NCBI GenBank assembly: GCA_002399445.1
Contig: DHDR01000031.1
Location: 17,026 to 81,025 of the forward strand
DNA length: 64,000 bases
DNA from: Ruminococcaceae bacterium UBA4871
Lineage (GTDB): Bacteria > Bacillota > Clostridia > Oscillospirales > Acutalibacteraceae
Direction: 5' to 3'
Shown: in pieces, positions 62,136-64,000 of the stretch
How the letters are laid out: every line of letters begins with the position of its first letter
Numbering within the stretch: position 1 is the stretch's first letter
Notes under the pieces: generated by a model
The model's input: the letters and a program-made list of their open reading frames with translations, nothing else
Told to the model about the DNA's origin: nothing
The model's database searches: none
Position numbers and translations under genes: made by a program

Positions 62136-62937
62136 AAATGTACGAACTAAAGCACCGATTATCCACAATATTACTAACTACGTGACAGTGAACGACTGCG
62201 CAAATATTTTGCTGGCCTGTGGTGCCTCTCCAGTAATGTCAGACGATATTGCAGAAGCTGCGGAAATCACTTCCATCTGTCAGGCATTAAATATTAATAT
62301 TGGCACTCTCAATGCGGAAACCCGTAAAGCCATGTTCGCTGCTGGAAAGAAAGCGAACTCATGCAACCTTCCAATCGTTCTGGACCCTGTAGCAGCCGGC
62401 GCTTCAAAAATACGTACGGAAACAGCACGAGCTCTGCTGCAGCGAGTAAAGTTCACTGCAGTTAAGGGAAATATTTCCGAAGTTAAAGCAATTGCCATGG
62501 GGACAAACACCACTAAAGGTGTTGACGCAGACCTTGCCGATGCCATTACGGACAATAACTTGGATAAGGCCATTGTATTTGCCAAAGATCTTGCATCGAA
62601 GACAGGTGCCGTCATTGCCATCACGGGCGCCATCGACCTTGCAGCAGATGCAGAAAGAGTCTACATCATGCGTAACGGACACCCAATGATGAGCCGTGTG
62701 ACTGGAACGGGCTGCATGCTGTCCGCCATAACGGCAGCTTATTTGGCCGCAAATCCAGAACGCCCACTGGATGCAGTGGCAGCCGCCGTCATGGCAATGG
62801 GACTTTGCGGTGAACGGGCACACGCAAGGCTTTCAAAATGCGACGGAAATGCAACTTATCGGAATTACATGATTGACGAAATGTATCATCTGGACGGCGA
62901 TACTTTGGAAAGCGGTGCAAAGTATGAAATTCGATAA
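62116..62937 (+). CDS. thiM: hydroxyethylthiazole kinase
   Basis: 273 residues. It phosphorylates the thiazole alcohol with ATP. Conserved HNITNYVTVNDCANILLACGASPVMSDD at the N-terminus, LDPVAAGASKIRT, and a C-terminal GTGCMLSAITAAYLAANP motif with the catalytic cysteine. A salvage enzyme, in a set without thiazole or pyrimidine synthesis genes. It overlaps thiE by 14 bases. Confidence 0.94.
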   Translation: MLKHILENVRTKAPIIHNITNYVTVNDCANILLACGASPVMSDDIAEAAEITSICQALNINIGTLNAETRKAMFAAGKKANSCNLPIVLDPVAAGASKIRTETARALLQRVKFTAVKGNISEVKAIAMGTNTTKGVDADLADAITDNNLDKAIVFAKDLASKTGAVIAITGAIDLAADAERVYIMRNGHPMMSRVTGTGCMLSAITAAYLAANPERPLDAVAAAVMAMGLCGERAHARLSKCDGNATYRNYMIDEMYHLDGDTLESGAKYEIR

Positions 62938-63568
62938 AAAGGATTTACTGCTTTATGCAGTAACAGACCGCACATGGGTTGGAAAAGAAACTCTTTTTGA
63001 ACAAGTTGAAGATGCCCTCAAGGGAGGGATTACCTGTCTTCAGCTCCGAGAAAAAGAGCTATCTGAGGAAATCTTTTATCAGGAAGCCGTGAAAATTCAA
63101 AAGCTGTGCCGACAGTACCATGTCCCGTTTTTGATCGACGACAACGTAGAGGTTGCCATCCGGTGCGGTGCAGATGGAATTCATGTCGGCCAGCAAGATA
63201 TGGCTGCAAAGGAAGTCCGGAAAAGAATTGGTCCTGATAAGATTCTGGGAGTTTCAGCAGAAACCGTCGAGCAAGCCGTGCGCGCAGAAAAAGACGGAGC
63301 CGATTATCTTGGTGTTGGAGCCGTCTTTGCAACTTCTACAAAACCGGACGCGGATTCGGTCAGCCGAGAAACACTCACTCAGATTTGTAAGGCCGTTCAC
63401 ATTCCGGTCGTTGCCATCGGCGGCATCCAACAGGATAATTTGGTGAAATTGAAAGGGACCGGAATTTCCGGTGTTTCCTTAGTGTCTGCTGTTTTTGGCA
63501 GCCCGGATATCGAGGCTGCCTGCAAAAATCTGAAAGTTCTGTCAGAGCAGATGGTAAGCAAAACATAA
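62924..63568 (+). CDS. thiE: thiamine-phosphate synthase
   Basis: 214 residues from ATG 62924; the ribosome site is weak, so reading from thiM may feed it. It joins HMP pyrophosphate and thiazole phosphate. Motifs TCLQLREKELS, FLIDDNVEVAIRCGADGIHVGQQD and YLGVGAVFATSTKPDA are all present on a TIM-barrel length. 67 bases separate it from thiD. Confidence 0.94.
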   Translation: MKFDKKDLLLYAVTDRTWVGKETLFEQVEDALKGGITCLQLREKELSEEIFYQEAVKIQKLCRQYHVPFLIDDNVEVAIRCGADGIHVGQQDMAAKEVRKRIGPDKILGVSAETVEQAVRAEKDGADYLGVGAVFATSTKPDADSVSRETLTQICKAVHIPVVAIGGIQQDNLVKLKGTGISGVSLVSAVFGSPDIEAACKNLKVLSEQMVSKT

Positions 63569-63635
63569 ACTGAAAATCTTCTTGGAAAGCAATTTTTGAG
63601 TAATCAAATTAAAAAACGAAGTGAGGGATTCGTTG

Positions 63636-64000
63636 ATGAAAAAAGTTCTCACAATCGCCGGTTCCGACAGCAGCGGCGGTGCTGGAATCCAAGCTGATAT
63701 TAAAACGATCACGGCTCATAAAATGTACGCCATGAGTGCAATTACCGCCCTGACAGCACAGAACACGACCGGTGTTTACGATATCATGGAAGCGACACCG
63801 GAATTCGTTGGCAAGCAGCTTGACTGTATCTTCACGGATATTTTTCCGGATGCTGTAAAAATCGGAATGGTATCCAGCAGCAAAATTATCGAAGCTATCG
63901 CGGACAAGCTGAAAGAATATCAGCCCAAAAACATTGTAATTGATCCAGTGATGGTATCCACCAGCGGCTGCAAGCTGTTGTGTGACGAAGCGAGAGAAAC
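63636..64000 (+). CDS. thiD: hydroxymethylpyrimidine/phosphomethylpyrimidine kinase, 3' part outside window
   Basis: The first 121 codons are present, from the ATG at 63636 after GTGAGGGA. The start KVLTIAGSDSSGGAGIQADIKTI is diagnostic for ThiD, with the ITALTAQNTTGV block and VIDPVMVSTSG following. It phosphorylates HMP twice for ThiE. The window ends inside the gene. Confidence 0.93.
   Translation, partial: MKKVLTIAGSDSSGGAGIQADIKTITAHKMYAMSAITALTAQNTTGVYDIMEATPEFVGKQLDCIFTDIFPDAVKIGMVSSSKIIEAIADKLKEYQPKNIVIDPVMVSTSGCKLLCDEARE

Overview
The window looks like chromosome of a Gram-positive, moderate-GC Clostridia member, most likely near Oscillospirales/Ruminococcaceae (inference from protein style, not a search). 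Supporting signs are strong AGGAGG ribosome sites, sigma-A promoters, a FetAB/DegV/ThrE/CvpA/ECF gene set, a ClpE-like ATPase, a 480-residue ProRS, TPP-controlled CytX-ThiMED, and BMP-type nucleoside import. There is no CRISPR array, rRNA operon, insertion sequence or recognisable prophage.

Region by region. 1-8.8 kb holds the S10-spc ribosomal protein operon on the minus strand, from rpsJ to a partial rpmD, preceded by a long structured leader (8.8-9.1 kb). 9.1-12.5 kb holds a GT8 glycosyltransferase with a small unknown protein, proS and acpP (minus). 12.6-20.9 kb is an aromatic amino-acid block on the plus strand: an aroE-aroK fusion, then an attenuator-like leader with a small aromatic-rich ORF, then aroF-tyrA-aroB-aroA-aroC-pheA with overlapping or near-touching genes. 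21-29 kb is looser: two degV genes, a flavodoxin-like protein, an epimerase pseudogene, fetAB, an unusual sodA, four tRNAs, and a protein that resembles a radical-SAM enzyme that has lost its iron-sulfur cysteines.

29.3-42.5 kb is mostly minus-strand housekeeping: a ClpE-like unfoldase, then a long train running ruvC-ruvA-ruvB-glmM-methyltransferase-ecfA1-ecfA2-ecfT-truA-DUF5711-cvpA-pgsA. At 42.8 kb a tandem PPK2 enzyme faces the other way. 44.4-50.1 kb (minus) is a close-packed set: DEAD-box helicase, HSL-type hydrolase, condensation-fold acyltransferase-like protein, zinc-ribbon membrane protein and the split ThrE exporter. 50.4-58.7 kb (minus) is a nucleoside-salvage unit: deoB, a BMP lipoprotein ABC importer (three further genes), deoC and a pyrimidine-nucleoside phosphorylase. 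58.9-60.5 kb carries a peptidase-like gene remnant and a secreted beta-propeller protein. 60.7-64 kb is a TPP-riboswitch thiamine salvage operon, cytX-thiM-thiE-thiD, with thiD cut by the window end.

How it works together: shikimate flux goes from DAHP to chorismate and on to prephenate, phenylpyruvate and hydroxyphenylpyruvate from one transcription unit. Imported nucleosides are split by the phosphorylase, and the pentose phosphates pass through DeoB and DeoC to glycolysis. Imported thiamine precursors are phosphorylated by ThiM/ThiD and joined by ThiE. The observations most worth following are the cysteine-less radical-SAM-like protein, the aro leader, the acyltransferase/hydrolase/zinc-ribbon cassette, and the S10 leader.
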